A stretch of 12,401 bases of DNA from CAYYBZ01 sp964470285 [NCBI: uncultured Oligoflexia bacterium]. Its GTDB lineage: Bacteria > Bdellovibrionota_G > CAYYBZ01. Positions within the stretch are counted from its first letter, which is position 1. Each line of letters begins with the position of its first letter. The notes beneath the pieces were generated by a model that was not told where the DNA came from, did no database searches, and saw only the letters and a program-made list of their open reading frames with translations. The stretch is taken from NCBI GenBank assembly GCA_964470285.1, contig CAYYBZ010000028.1, forward strand, positions 1-12,401. The letters run 5' to 3'. The position numbers and the translations under genes are program-made. Below are positions 1-8,338 of this stretch, one piece after another.

Positions 1-895
1 TGAAAAGTGGAGATTTGATAACATCATGCGCACTTTCAGGGACTGCGCAAGTTACAAGACCCGAGCCGGCCCTCAGCGCAGAAACCGAGACAAGTCTGGC
101 CGCTCCCGATTTTTCCTTAGATCCCGCAATAATTCCTACACGCCCGTACGACCCTTTATGACTGTCTTTGGCTCTAGGTTCAAAAAGTGACTTTACATAA
201 GACGGGTCAACAAGATCAACCTTATAGAGTTCGGGGCTTTTTAGTTTGGGTAACGATATATCTTTAATTATCAAATCACCCACATAATTAAAGGCCTGGC
301 CAAGCAAATGACCCAGTTTAGGATAACCGAAGGTCACGGTAACATCTGCAATAACCGCTTCTCCCATCTTATAGCCGGAATCCGAATCAAGCCCTGAAGG
401 TATATCGACCGCTATGACATATGCATTCAGTCTGTTAATCTGCCTAATAACATCGGCGTAAAATCCTTTCACATTACTGCAAAGTCCTGTTCCAAGTATG
501 GCATCGACTATAACGGTTTTCTTTTTAACGTTTATCTTCCTTAAAATACCCCTTGAATCTTTAACGGCTTCGATATGCGCTTCGTAATTCTTAAGCGCTT
601 TATAATTGATCAGGGCATCTCCTTTTAAATCTGATGGAGAGCCCAATAAAAATGTTTTAACGTCAACATTATTTTTGAAAAGATGTCTTGAAACGACAAA
701 ACCGTCACCGCCGTTATTACCCTTTCCGCAAATAATTATGACCTGAGAATTTTTACCGATTCTGTTAAGTGCATCAAGAACAGCATCCCTTACCCCGACA
801 CCTGCGTTTTCCATCAGAACAGCACCGGGGATACGAAGTTTGTTTATGGTGTATCCGTCAATTTCTCTCATCTGGGATGCCGAAAGAACCTTCAT
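1..895 (-). CDS. nnr: Bifunctional NAD(P)H-hydrate epimerase / ADP-dependent NAD(P)H-hydrate dehydratase, 3' part missing
   Basis: Repairs NAD(P)HX, the damaged hydrated form of NAD(P)H. The N-terminal YjeF_N domain epimerises R-NAD(P)HX to S, and the C-terminal ribokinase-like domain dehydrates S-NAD(P)HX using ADP. The 298 visible residues begin MKVLSASQMREID. Epimerase motifs are GKGNNGGDGF (57-66), DAILGTGL (131-138) and DIPSGLDSDSG (164-174). The dehydratase domain starts near residue 240 (HKGSYGRVGIIAGS) and runs off the left edge after about 60 residues; the full protein should be roughly 500 residues. The start at 895 is preferred over the ATG at 899, which is in another frame; an AGGTGA Shine-Dalgarno overlaps the upstream pdxJ stop. 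Only 3 bp separate it from pdxJ, so it is the latest visible gene of the operon. No acpS gene lies between them. Assignment is firm; only the missing C-terminus is unseen. Confidence 0.93.
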   Translation of the reverse strand, partial: MKVLSASQMREIDGYTINKLRIPGAVLMENAGVGVRDAVLDALNRIGKNSQVIIICGKGNNGGDGFVVSRHLFKNNVDVKTFLLGSPSDLKGDALINYKALKNYEAHIEAVKDSRGILRKINVKKKTVIVDAILGTGLCSNVKGFYADVIRQINRLNAYVIAVDIPSGLDSDSGYKMGEAVIADVTVTFGYPKLGHLLGQAFNYVGDLIIKDISLPKLKSPELYKVDLVDPSYVKSLFEPRAKDSHKGSYGRVGIIAGSKEKSGAARLVSVSALRAGSGLVTCAVPESAHDVIKSPLF

Positions 896-898
896 TCA

Positions 899-1618
899 TC
901 ACCTGTAGCTTATCAAATCAACCATTTCTCTTACGGCTTTTTCAAGACCTACGTAGATTGCCCTTGCAATTATACTGTGGCCGATATTGTATTCTTCAAT
1001 TTCCGTAATGCTCAAAAGCAGTTTAATGTTATTGTAGTTAAGGCCGTGACCTGCTGCTACTTTCATACCTAGTTTTTTGGAAAGCTTACAGGCATTAAGA
1101 ATTTTCTCCGCCTCAGTTTCTCTTGCCCTGGGTTTTGTTGCCTCGCAATACTTTCCCGTATGTATTTCGACCGTATCGGCCCCGAGTTTATGTGAGGCTG
1201 ATACCTGTTCCATATCGGGATCAATAAAAAGCGAAACGCCTATTGCCGCGTCCTTAAAAAGTCCTATATGTCTGGCAAGATTATCCTTATGGGTAACAAC
1301 GTCCAGTCCGCCTTCTGTGGTCAGTTCCTCTCTTTTTTCAGGCACCAAAGTTATCTGATCCGGTTTCACTTCCAGCGCTATGTTAACAATTTCCTGTACC
1401 GCAGCCATTTCAAGGTTAAGATGTGTTTTTACAGTTTCCTTTAGAAGCTTTAGATCTCTTTCGTTGATATGCCTCCTGTCTTCTCTTAAATGAACTACTA
1501 TGCCGTCTGCTCCTCCCTGTTCAGCAAGAAATGCGGCATTAACGGGATCGGGATATTCAATCTTCCTTGCTTCCCTTAAAGTTGCAACGTGATCTATGTT
1601 TACTCCCAGTGTTGCCAT
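899..1618 (-). CDS. pdxJ: Pyridoxine 5'-phosphate synthase
   Basis: Condenses 1-deoxy-D-xylulose 5-phosphate with 3-amino-2-oxopropyl phosphate to give pyridoxine 5'-phosphate, the last ring-forming step of DXP-dependent vitamin B6 synthesis in the cytoplasm. The sequence follows the TIM-barrel family end to end: LGVNIDHVATLR at the N-terminus, HLREDRRHI, NLEMA (catalytic Glu), VPEKREELTTEGGLDV, VSLFIDPD, EIHTGKYC, AAGHGLNY (catalytic His) and NIGHSIIARAI. With the start used here it has 239 residues, close to the 243 of E. coli. A longer frame opens at an ATG at 1627, but GGGGAGG lies directly against that codon and is correctly spaced (9 nt) for the ATG at 1618. The glmM stop is 1 nt upstream, so translation is probably coupled. 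Its presence implies the DXP-dependent rather than the PdxS/PdxT route. Confidence 0.96.
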   Translation of the reverse strand: MATLGVNIDHVATLREARKIEYPDPVNAAFLAEQGGADGIVVHLREDRRHINERDLKLLKETVKTHLNLEMAAVQEIVNIALEVKPDQITLVPEKREELTTEGGLDVVTHKDNLARHIGLFKDAAIGVSLFIDPDMEQVSASHKLGADTVEIHTGKYCEATKPRARETEAEKILNACKLSKKLGMKVAAGHGLNYNNIKLLLSITEIEEYNIGHSIIARAIYVGLEKAVREMVDLISYR

Positions 1619-1619
1619 T

Positions 1620-2984
1620 TTACGCATCCTCCCCTATATCGCTTCTTATTGTATTACTTAAAACTTCGGTACATTCCTTAGTAATTTTGTCATCTAAACT
1701 TTGAACCATAACTCTTGCAAGATTTTCTGTACCGGAATATCTGACTACCGCGAAACCTATTCCTTTAAGTTTAGCATCCGCTTCCATCTTCGTTTTTGTA
1801 TAAGAGGGAATTTCAGATAAGTTTTTTTTAACTTTAACTTTTATATTTTCCAGCCTTTGCGGGACAGGTTTTATAGGTGCGGTCAGGGTTTTCAAATCTT
1901 TTTTTTCGGATTTCATAATCGACATAATTTGAAGAGCGGAAACAATACCGTCGCCTGTAAAGTTATGATCCCTGAAAATGATGTGTCCTGACTGTTCTCC
2001 TCCCAGGTTATAATCTCCTTTTATCATCTCCTCGATAACATATCTGTCTCCGACATCCGTTCTAACAAGCGAAATGCCGTTATCATTGAGGAACTTTTCA
2101 AGACCGAAGTTTGACATCGATGTAGCCACAACAGTATTCCTTTTAAGCTGTCCTTTTTCCTTCATGAACTTAGCGCAGACTCCCATTATCTTGTCGCCGT
2201 CGACTATGCTTCCGGACTTGTCACAAAGTATGACTCTATCGCTGTCTCCGTCCAGCGCAATACCAATATCCGCATTGTGTTCCTTCACAATATTTGCCAT
2301 TTTATCCGGATAAAGAGCACCGCACTGGCGGTTAATATTTCTGCCGTCGGGTTCATTGTTTATTGCAATTACTTCATCCGCATCAAGTTCCCTGAAAATT
2401 GTCGGGGCCACATTGTATGCTGACCCGTTTGAACAGTCTACTACTAGCTTCAAACCCTCAAGGTTGTCCTGTTTAGGAAAGGAGTTTTTTGCAAAAACAA
2501 TGTAACGCCCGGCTGCATCGTCAATTCTTTTTATTTTGCCCACAGCTTTTGCCGTTGGTCTGTTATCTCCAATATGATTCCCTTCAATTATTTGTTCAAT
2601 TTCAGCTTCATCCTTATCAGAGAGTTTAAGTCCTTCACTGGAAAAAAATTTTATGCCGTTATCGTCGTAAGGGTTATGCGAAGCGGATATCATTACGCCG
2701 GCATCGCATCTCATGTTTGATGTCAAAAATGCGACACCCGGAGTCGGCATAGGACCTATCAGGAGAACGTCAACCCCCATAGAGGAAATCCCGGAAGCAA
2801 GGGCCGTCTCAATCATATAGCATGAAAGCCTTGTATCTTTACCGATTATTATTTTGCATCTTTTATTGGAAACACTGAATTTATATGCTGCGGCCCTCCC
2901 GACTAACACGATATTCTCGGGAGTCATGGGAAAGATATTCGCCCTTCCCCTTATTCCGTCGGTACCGAAAAGTTTTCTCTTCAT
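1620..2984 (-). CDS. glmM: Phosphoglucosamine mutase
   Basis: Interconverts glucosamine 6-phosphate and glucosamine 1-phosphate on the way to UDP-GlcNAc, feeding peptidoglycan and lipopolysaccharide synthesis. The 454 residues show all four alpha-D-phosphohexomutase sites: the phosphoserine loop SASHNP with catalytic Ser102, the Mg-binding loop DGDSDR (245-250), the sugar-binding loop GEQSGH (329-334) and the phosphate-binding loop RYSGTE (415-420). The N-terminus KLFGTDGIRGRAN is typical of GlmM rather than of PGM/PMM. Full length. Its ATG overlaps the ybbR stop by 4 bp (ATGA), so translation is probably coupled, and an AGGAAAG element lies upstream. Standing directly after cdaA and ybbR, it completes the conserved cdaA-cdaR-glmM triad. 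In Firmicutes, where this was studied, GlmM binds CdaA and lowers c-di-AMP output; here that is inference from gene order. GlmM enzymes are usually activated by Ser phosphorylation. Confidence 0.97.
   Translation of the reverse strand: MKRKLFGTDGIRGRANIFPMTPENIVLVGRAAAYKFSVSNKRCKIIIGKDTRLSCYMIETALASGISSMGVDVLLIGPMPTPGVAFLTSNMRCDAGVMISASHNPYDDNGIKFFSSEGLKLSDKDEAEIEQIIEGNHIGDNRPTAKAVGKIKRIDDAAGRYIVFAKNSFPKQDNLEGLKLVVDCSNGSAYNVAPTIFRELDADEVIAINNEPDGRNINRQCGALYPDKMANIVKEHNADIGIALDGDSDRVILCDKSGSIVDGDKIMGVCAKFMKEKGQLKRNTVVATSMSNFGLEKFLNDNGISLVRTDVGDRYVIEEMIKGDYNLGGEQSGHIIFRDHNFTGDGIVSALQIMSIMKSEKKDLKTLTAPIKPVPQRLENIKVKVKKNLSEIPSYTKTKMEADAKLKGIGFAVVRYSGTENLARVMVQSLDDKITKECTEVLSNTIRSDIGEDA
1628..1634 (-). 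promoter_or_regulatory. Shine-Dalgarno of pdxJ that decides the start
   Basis: On the minus strand this reads GGGGAGG. It touches the upstream candidate ATG (1627) but sits 9 nt before the ATG at 1618, the normal distance, so the shorter PdxJ is favoured. It lies inside the last codons of glmM. Confidence 0.65.
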
Positions 2985-3919
2985 TTTGTCTGCTTTCCTG
3001 TAAACACAAAGTACACTTTGTTGACTGCGCTTATTTTTATTCCGGGAATTTCCCTTATTTTTATACCGGCCTCAATTTTTTCATCCTGCTTGATAGTCGT
3101 GAAGTCCATTTCAGGAACACTTGCCTGAACAACAATTTCCTCTCTTTTTATGTCATTTACTTTACCCGCCGGTCCGGCTATCTTTATGTTTATAGCTTTT
3201 GTTTCGTTTTTAAAAAGCCCCTTACCGTCCATTTTTCTAACCGGAACGTCCTTTATAATTCTCGTTATCTGCTCTTCCCTGATAATAACATTTACCACTA
3301 CTTCATCCTTGCCGTCATCAATTGACAGGTTCCTTGCGGGTAAAACAAGCATATATTTTCTTACAAAGCTTCTTTTTCTTTCATTGATGTCAATTGGTGC
3401 GGTCTTAACAAAATTCATACTGTCGACCAGGGATTTTGGTCCCTTTATTCTTACATTTTCGGGTAATACATCAAAGCCCTCCAGCTCATAACCGTTGCTT
3501 AATTTCCCTGTAAAAGCAGGTTCAACGGGAAGTTCCTTTTTTACTATCATCTCCACTTTTATGGAAACTTCTTCCGGAGAAATATCAATGATTCGCACAC
3601 CGTTTTCCACCTTAAACGCGGTTTTGTGAATCTTGTATACTTTCTCGCCGGGTGAAACGGAAGAAAGATCTATAAGATAGGGTTTAAAATATCTATCGTC
3701 CATCCTTGATATTATGGATTTTGACCCTGATAAATGAATTTTTACGGTATCTTCACTTTGTGAAGTTATCTGCAGGTGACTTGGAAGATTTAATGTTTCT
3801 ATTTTTACGTTAAGATATACATCTCTTTTTTGCTGTCCCTGAACGAGAGTCCATAATGTTACAGCGATAATTATTGAAAGTATTTTAAGCTCTATGTTGT
3901 TTAAAATGGCCTTTTTCAT
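2981..3919 (-). CDS. YbbR-domain membrane-anchored protein, CdaR-like regulator of diadenylate cyclase
   Basis: 312 residues: a short positive N-terminus, one membrane helix at about residues 10-27 (LKILSIIIAVTLWTLVQG), then an extracytoplasmic region of repeated YbbR domains. Three repeats can be outlined at about 36-123, 128-212 and 220-305, each with short beta-strands and recurring phrases such as ISPEEVSIKVE, VLPENVRIKGP and INIKIAGPAG. The N-terminal anchor followed by YbbR repeats is the CdaR architecture; Firmicute homologues often carry four repeats. CdaR interacts with CdaA in the membrane and modulates c-di-AMP synthesis. It starts 1 nt after the cdaA stop and its stop overlaps the glmM start, so all three are almost surely translated together. 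Its function in this organism is inferred from architecture and position. Confidence 0.88.
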   Translation of the reverse strand: MKKAILNNIELKILSIIIAVTLWTLVQGQQKRDVYLNVKIETLNLPSHLQITSQSEDTVKIHLSGSKSIISRMDDRYFKPYLIDLSSVSPGEKVYKIHKTAFKVENGVRIIDISPEEVSIKVEMIVKKELPVEPAFTGKLSNGYELEGFDVLPENVRIKGPKSLVDSMNFVKTAPIDINERKRSFVRKYMLVLPARNLSIDDGKDEVVVNVIIREEQITRIIKDVPVRKMDGKGLFKNETKAINIKIAGPAGKVNDIKREEIVVQASVPEMDFTTIKQDEKIEAGIKIREIPGIKISAVNKVYFVFTGKQTK

Positions 3920-3920
3920 A

Positions 3921-4742
3921 TCAATTCTGTCCGAATTTCTTTATTCTTTCCCTTATCCTTTCAAAAATATTCACTCTTTCAGAGAAATACTTTTGCAGAA
4001 TTCTTCTTAAAGCTCCCGTATCTAAATCTTCGACCAGTTCCCCACCTTCGGCTATTGAAATAGTCCCTCTTTCCTCGGATACGACTATAACCACTGCATC
4101 CGTTTCTTCCGTAATACCTATAGCGGCTCTGTGTCTGGTTCCTACCATGGGGCTAATGCTCGGGTTTATCGTAAGAGGCAGAAAACACCCGGCCTGCGTA
4201 ATCTTACCCTTTTGTATGAGTATAGCCCCGTCATGTATGGGTGAAACAGGTAAAAAGATACTGGTAATCAGTTCTTTGGAAATATTAGCATTGACAGGCA
4301 GGCCCTTTTCGACATACTCATCTATGTTGGCGTTTCTCTCCAGTACTACCAATGCGCCTATTTTTTTATTGGCAAGAGAAACTATTGTTTTAATTAGTTC
4401 TTCCAAATCCTGCATTTTTTCAAAGCTTGAAGATGAAGTAAGAAATCTGGGTTTTCCCAACTGTGTAAGCGCTCTTCTAATATCATTTTGAAAAACAACT
4501 ACAATTATCAACAGTAAAGATCCGAAGAAATTATTCATCATCCAGTGAAGAGTATTCAGCTCAAAAACCTCCGAAAATCTCCAAAGAAGGATTACTATGA
4601 TCAGTCCAAACAGCATGTAAGCGGCTCTTGTGCCTTTTATAAGAAGAAGTACACCGTATATTATGAACGAAACGATTATGATATCGAGCGTATCAAAAAA
4701 TAACTGATAATTTGTAAATACTGATTTTAGGGCTTCGCTCAT
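3921..4742 (-). CDS. cdaA: Membrane diadenylate cyclase (c-di-AMP synthase)
   Basis: Joins two ATP into cyclic di-AMP, a second messenger for potassium/osmotic balance and cell-wall homeostasis. At 273 residues it matches the usual CdaA length. Three membrane helices occupy about 18-35, 40-58 and 72-87. The cytosolic DAC domain follows from about 100, with both signature motifs intact: DGA at 171-173 (in PIHDGAILI) and GTRHRAAIGI at 201-210, containing the RHR catalytic/ATP-binding motif. The protein should therefore be active. It begins 11 bp after the ftsH stop, with only a weak AGAAAG ribosome site in the ftsH tail, and is followed at once by ybbR and glmM. Finding the whole triad in a Gram-negative-looking genome is less common than in Firmicutes but known in deltaproteobacterial-type operons. 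No c-di-AMP phosphodiesterase or receptor is visible in this window. Confidence 0.96.
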   Translation of the reverse strand: MSEALKSVFTNYQLFFDTLDIIIVSFIIYGVLLLIKGTRAAYMLFGLIIVILLWRFSEVFELNTLHWMMNNFFGSLLLIIVVVFQNDIRRALTQLGKPRFLTSSSSFEKMQDLEELIKTIVSLANKKIGALVVLERNANIDEYVEKGLPVNANISKELITSIFLPVSPIHDGAILIQKGKITQAGCFLPLTINPSISPMVGTRHRAAIGITEETDAVVIVVSEERGTISIAEGGELVEDLDTGALRRILQKYFSERVNIFERIRERIKKFGQN

Positions 4743-4753
4743 TTAAAAACTTT

Positions 4754-6751
4754 CTAGCTTGATGGTGCCCCCTGCGGTTCCTTTACTCCGCCTGGAACAT
4801 CTTTTTGCTCTTCTTTTGTATCGACAGACTTCTCTTCGGTCTTTTCATCTTTTAAGTTTTCGTTGCCTTCATTATTTTCTGAAATCGGCTTTTTCTTTTT
4901 AAGACTATTGCCATCAATTATCTGCTGGACCTCATAACCGTCTAAAGCCTCATATTCCAAAAGGGCTTCTGCAAGTTTATGAAGTTTATCCATGTGATTT
5001 TTGATTATTTCCTTGGCTCTTTCGTAATTGCTTACAACAATTCTTCTGATTTCCTGATCGATTTCCTGAGCCGTTTTTTCAGAGTAGTTTTTTTGTGTCG
5101 TAAAATCCCTGCCTAAAAAGACCTGTTCATCTTTGCTCCCGTAGGAAAGCGGTCCGAGTTTTTCACTCATCCCCCAATCACAAACCATTTTGTGAGCAAG
5201 CTCGGTTGCTCTTTCGAGGTCGTTGCCGGCGCCGGTTGTTTTTGTATCAAAAACGAGTTCTTCTGCCGCTCTGCCTCCCATCATGTAGGCAATCTCGTTT
5301 TCGGCAAATTCCTGGTTTAAATTATACTTGTCTTCTTCAGGTAAAAGCTGGGTTACGCCTAAAGCCATCCCTCTCGGTATAATTGTGACTTTATGTATGG
5401 GATCCGTACCGGGAAGCATTTTAGCAACTAAAGTGTGGCCTGCTTCATGGAAAGCCGTCTGTTTCTTTTCGCTTTCTGATATTATCATGCTTTTTCTTTC
5501 AGTTCCCAAAAGAACCTTATCTTTAGCTATTTCAAAATCCGTCATTGAAATGGCCTTTTTATCGTAGCGGGCGGCCAAAAGAGCGGCTTCATTGACCATG
5601 TTTTCTATATCTGCGCCCGAAAATCCGGGTGTTCCCCTTGCCAGAACTTCAAGATGAACATCATTTGACAGAGGCATTTTTCTCGTATGTACCTTAAATA
5701 TTCCGTGTCTTCCCTTTAAATCGGGCCTTGGAACAACTACTCTTCTGTCAAATCTTCCCGGTCTTAAAAGTGCCGGATCCAAAACGTCGGGCCTGTTTGT
5801 TGCAGATATTATTATTACGCCTTCATTTGATTCAAATCCGTCCATTTCAACCAAAAGCTGATTAAGGGTCTGCTCCCTTTCATCGTGTCCGCCTCCTAGT
5901 CCTGCACCTCTTTGTCTTCCTACTGCATCAATTTCATCGATAAAAATAATACACGGAGCATGCTTTTTTCCCTGCTCGAAAAGATCTCTTACCCTTGATG
6001 CGCCCACTCCTACAAACATCTCAACAAAATCAGAACCGGAAATACTGAAAAAGGGGACGCCCGCTTCTCCCGCAATAGCTCTTGCAAGAAGTGTTTTTCC
6101 CGTACCGGGTGCGCCGACCAAAAGAACACCTTTGGGTATTCTTCCTCCCAGCTTCGTAAATTTTTTAGGGTCCTTTAGAAACGCAATTATTTCTTCGAGT
6201 TCATCCTTGGCCTCATCAATGCCTGCTACATCCTTAAAATTGACCTTTTGCTGCTGTCCCATCAATAGTTTCGCCTTGCTTTTTCCAAAATTAAAAGTTT
6301 TTGAACCTCCGGCCTGAATCTGTCTTGAAAAAAACCAAAGCAGAAGAAAGAAAAGCATTAAAGGACCGAGAATACTAATGAACAACTGCTCGTACCATGA
6401 TATTTTTTTATCATCCTTGGCGGCAAAGTTTAAAAGATTCTGTTCCTCTAAGAATTTTATAAGTTCATCACCGGTACCGACGGTTACCGTAGTAAATTTC
6501 TTGCCTCTTAATTCTTCTATCTCCGGATTATTGACTATTGAAGAAGGGAAAACATCCTTAAATTTACCTGCTATCGTTGAACCTTCTATAGTTACAGATT
6601 CTACCAGACCCTGTCTTACATATTCTCTGAAAAGTGAATAATCAACTTCTTTGGTGTGTGTGGCAGTGGAGCGAACAATGTTTATTATAAAAATAACCAT
6701 AATGGCCAAGCCGACCCACATTATGAGATTTTTTCCTTTTAAATTTTTCAA
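4754..6751 (-). CDS. ftsH: ATP-dependent zinc metalloprotease FtsH
   Basis: Membrane-bound AAA+ protease that extracts and degrades unassembled membrane proteins and short-lived regulators. The 665 residues show helix 1 at about 9-26, a periplasmic domain to about 120, helix 2 at about 122-142, Walker A GAPGTGKT (213-220), Walker B IIFIDE (268-273), the second region of homology around 317-336 ([20 protein letters not shown]) and the zinc site HEAGH (435-439), with D511 in [11 protein letters not shown] as probable third ligand. All catalytic residues are present. The start is TTG at 6751, supported by AGGGG 6 nt upstream. The tail from about 617 is highly charged and low in complexity (KKKK, then many Glu/Lys), longer than in E. 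coli FtsH (644 residues). It lies between tilS and cdaA; folP, often between ftsH and cdaA in related clusters, is absent. Confidence 0.97.
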   Translation of the reverse strand: MKNLKGKNLIMWVGLAIMVIFIINIVRSTATHTKEVDYSLFREYVRQGLVESVTIEGSTIAGKFKDVFPSSIVNNPEIEELRGKKFTTVTVGTGDELIKFLEEQNLLNFAAKDDKKISWYEQLFISILGPLMLFFLLLWFFSRQIQAGGSKTFNFGKSKAKLLMGQQQKVNFKDVAGIDEAKDELEEIIAFLKDPKKFTKLGGRIPKGVLLVGAPGTGKTLLARAIAGEAGVPFFSISGSDFVEMFVGVGASRVRDLFEQGKKHAPCIIFIDEIDAVGRQRGAGLGGGHDEREQTLNQLLVEMDGFESNEGVIIISATNRPDVLDPALLRPGRFDRRVVVPRPDLKGRHGIFKVHTRKMPLSNDVHLEVLARGTPGFSGADIENMVNEAALLAARYDKKAISMTDFEIAKDKVLLGTERKSMIISESEKKQTAFHEAGHTLVAKMLPGTDPIHKVTIIPRGMALGVTQLLPEEDKYNLNQEFAENEIAYMMGGRAAEELVFDTKTTGAGNDLERATELAHKMVCDWGMSEKLGPLSYGSKDEQVFLGRDFTTQKNYSEKTAQEIDQEIRRIVVSNYERAKEIIKNHMDKLHKLAEALLEYEALDGYEVQQIIDGNSLKKKKPISENNEGNENLKDEKTEEKSVDTKEEQKDVPGGVKEPQGAPSS

Positions 6752-6757
6752 TTGAAA

Positions 6758-6762
6758 CCCCT
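6758..6762 (-). promoter_or_regulatory. Shine-Dalgarno supporting the TTG start of ftsH
   Basis: Reads AGGGG on the minus strand, 6 nt before the TTG codon at 6751. There is no ATG or GTG in frame nearby upstream, and the residues after the TTG ([13 protein letters not shown]) form a normal FtsH N-terminus, so TTG is the likely initiator. Confidence 0.6.
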
Positions 6763-6791
6763 GATAAATAGTTTAAATTTAATAACTTATG

Positions 6792-6820
6792 AATCTAACA
6801 CAAATCCTTTTGTTTTACAA
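6792..6820 (-). promoter_or_regulatory. Possible sigma70-type promoter for ftsH and downstream genes
   Basis: On the minus strand a TTGTAA (-35-like) is followed after exactly 17 bp by TAGATT (-10-like), inside the 77-bp gap between tilS and ftsH. Transcription would start about 35 nt before the TTG codon. The match is partial and the region is AT-rich, so chance is possible; it would let ftsH-cdaA-ybbR-glmM-pdxJ-nnr be expressed apart from tilS. Confidence 0.3.
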
Positions 6821-6828
6821 TATATGCC

Positions 6829-8232
6829 CTACACGCTAAGAGAAATTTCTAAGAATTTTCTGGTATCTTCGCAGACCCTGTATCTCAAATCTACCGTCAC
6901 TCCTAAAATTGCCGCTACTTTCTTTCCGTCAATTAAAAAAGGGATACTTTTTCTTTTAGACCAGGGAATTTTCCTACCTATGAAAAAGTTTTTTATTTTT
7001 CTTAATCCTTGAGAATTATCAACGATAATCCTATCTCCGTCTCTGAAATTTCTTATACTTAATTTTTTAGAGATCTTCTCAAAATCCAGGTACTGCTTTG
7101 TGTTATCAATTTCTGCTTCATCATGGATAACCCTTAAATTTACATTTTTTCTCAATTCATTAATAAAAACCCCACATGGAGGTTTTACACTGTATGAAAA
7201 ATCGGTTACACGCTCGGTATCCTTTACTGTAAAAGTTAAACAATCATATGAACGAACCACATATAACCCCATGGGTAGATTAAGTTTTTTACTTCCTGAT
7301 TTAGCTTGGGCAAAGCTGTCAATCAGCTCGATATGTGACAGAGAATAGCCCTTCAAAGTTCCCACTATTTTGTGAACACATCTTCTGATAATTCTTTTTC
7401 TTAATATTTCGGGTATTTTTCTAAAACTTTCCAGCTCAATACAAGTTTCAGTTTGTGAGGATTTTATAAGTACTTTTTTAAAGTATTTTCTGCCCAGGTT
7501 TGACAGGAATTTGTCCTCCTTGCCCAGTAATTCCATTAAACCGGCAATCCTTTCCTTTGTATTTTTATAAAAGCTCTGTTCATCTAGCCTGACAATTATT
7601 TCTGCTCTAACCCAGTTCCTGAAATAATCCTTTTTATAATTTGATGAATCCTCCACAAAATTAATTTTCAGTCTTTCGGCAAATTCAAAAAGCTCAGCCT
7701 TACTGATATTTAAAAATGGTCTGACTATATATCCTCTGCTAAGGGGCTTTATGCCCGAAAGACCCTTAGGTCCGGAGCCTCTTATTAACCTTAAGAAAAA
7801 CGTTTCAATCTGATCGTCTAAATGATGTCCTAAAGCGATTTTTACGTTAGGATAGAGTTTTTTAAGTTTTTCATAATGTTCAATTCTCATTCTTCTGGCC
7901 CATAGCTGGTTGTTTTCGCCTCTTTTAACTGACTTTACTTTACTTTCTCTAGTCTTGATCAATTCAATGCCCATGTTTTTGCAAAGCTCGGTAACAAAGC
8001 TTTCATCTCGTTCGGATTCTTTATGCCTTAATTGATAGTTTATATGAAATGCTTTCAGGGCAAAGCCGTAAGCTGCTTTAATCAAATTCATACATGAAAA
8101 CAGACATACTGAATCAAGCCCTCCTGATAAAGAAACAATGACCGTGTCTTTTTTTGTCAAAGGGAAAGCCGAATCAATTAATGACTTAACCTTTAAAATA
8201 AAATTATCTTTATTATTCGCTTTGTTATCCAT
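6829..8232 (-). CDS. tilS: tRNA(Ile)-lysidine synthase
   Basis: Attaches lysine to C34 of tRNA-Ile2 (CAU anticodon) using ATP, which switches both decoding (AUG to AUA) and charging (Met to Ile). The 467 residues hold the N-type ATP pyrophosphatase P-loop SGGLDS (36-41), the HHLDDQIET segment (136-144), RPFLNISKAEL (171-181) and the DSSN...RNWVR segment (195-209). The C-terminal TilS domain is also present (about 388-462, ending GVTVDLRYRV). Slightly longer than E. coli TilS (432) but with the two-domain layout complete. It starts at an ATG with a weak AAAGA ribosome site and is divergent from the PilZ gene across 106 bp. It is the probable first gene of the minus-strand operon. A tRNA with CAU anticodon at 11008-11084 is in the same window, but its acceptor stem argues that it is the Met type rather than the TilS substrate. 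Confidence 0.95.
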   Translation of the reverse strand: MDNKANNKDNFILKVKSLIDSAFPLTKKDTVIVSLSGGLDSVCLFSCMNLIKAAYGFALKAFHINYQLRHKESERDESFVTELCKNMGIELIKTRESKVKSVKRGENNQLWARRMRIEHYEKLKKLYPNVKIALGHHLDDQIETFFLRLIRGSGPKGLSGIKPLSRGYIVRPFLNISKAELFEFAERLKINFVEDSSNYKKDYFRNWVRAEIIVRLDEQSFYKNTKERIAGLMELLGKEDKFLSNLGRKYFKKVLIKSSQTETCIELESFRKIPEILRKRIIRRCVHKIVGTLKGYSLSHIELIDSFAQAKSGSKKLNLPMGLYVVRSYDCLTFTVKDTERVTDFSYSVKPPCGVFINELRKNVNLRVIHDEAEIDNTKQYLDFEKISKKLSIRNFRDGDRIIVDNSQGLRKIKNFFIGRKIPWSKRKSIPFLIDGKKVAAILGVTVDLRYRVCEDTRKFLEISLSV

Positions 8233-8264
8233 AAATCTTTAATGTTAAATTATGCAAAATAATA

Positions 8265-8293
8265 TTGATTTAATACATCTCTTATAGTAGAAT
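8265..8293 (+). promoter_or_regulatory. Possible sigma70-type promoter of the PilZ gene
   Basis: TTGATT and TAGAAT are separated by 17 bp in the divergent tilS/PilZ gap. A start about 40 nt before the ATG would leave room for the AAAGGG ribosome site at 8326-8331, which sits 7 nt before the start codon. The hexamers are imperfect and the region is very AT-rich. Confidence 0.4.
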
Positions 8294-8338
8294 TTCACTA
8301 AAATTCATAGAAATTTTATAAAATTAAAGGGTTTTAAC

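Noticed and set aside
1619-1627. Longer PdxJ start at the ATG at 1627
   Set aside because: The Shine-Dalgarno touches this ATG with no spacer and is well placed for the ATG at 1618; family N-termini also fit the shorter form.
2885-3325. 146-codon plus-strand frame opposite glmM and ybbR
   Set aside because: It is antisense to two well-supported genes, has no homology I recognise, and looks like a compositional shadow.
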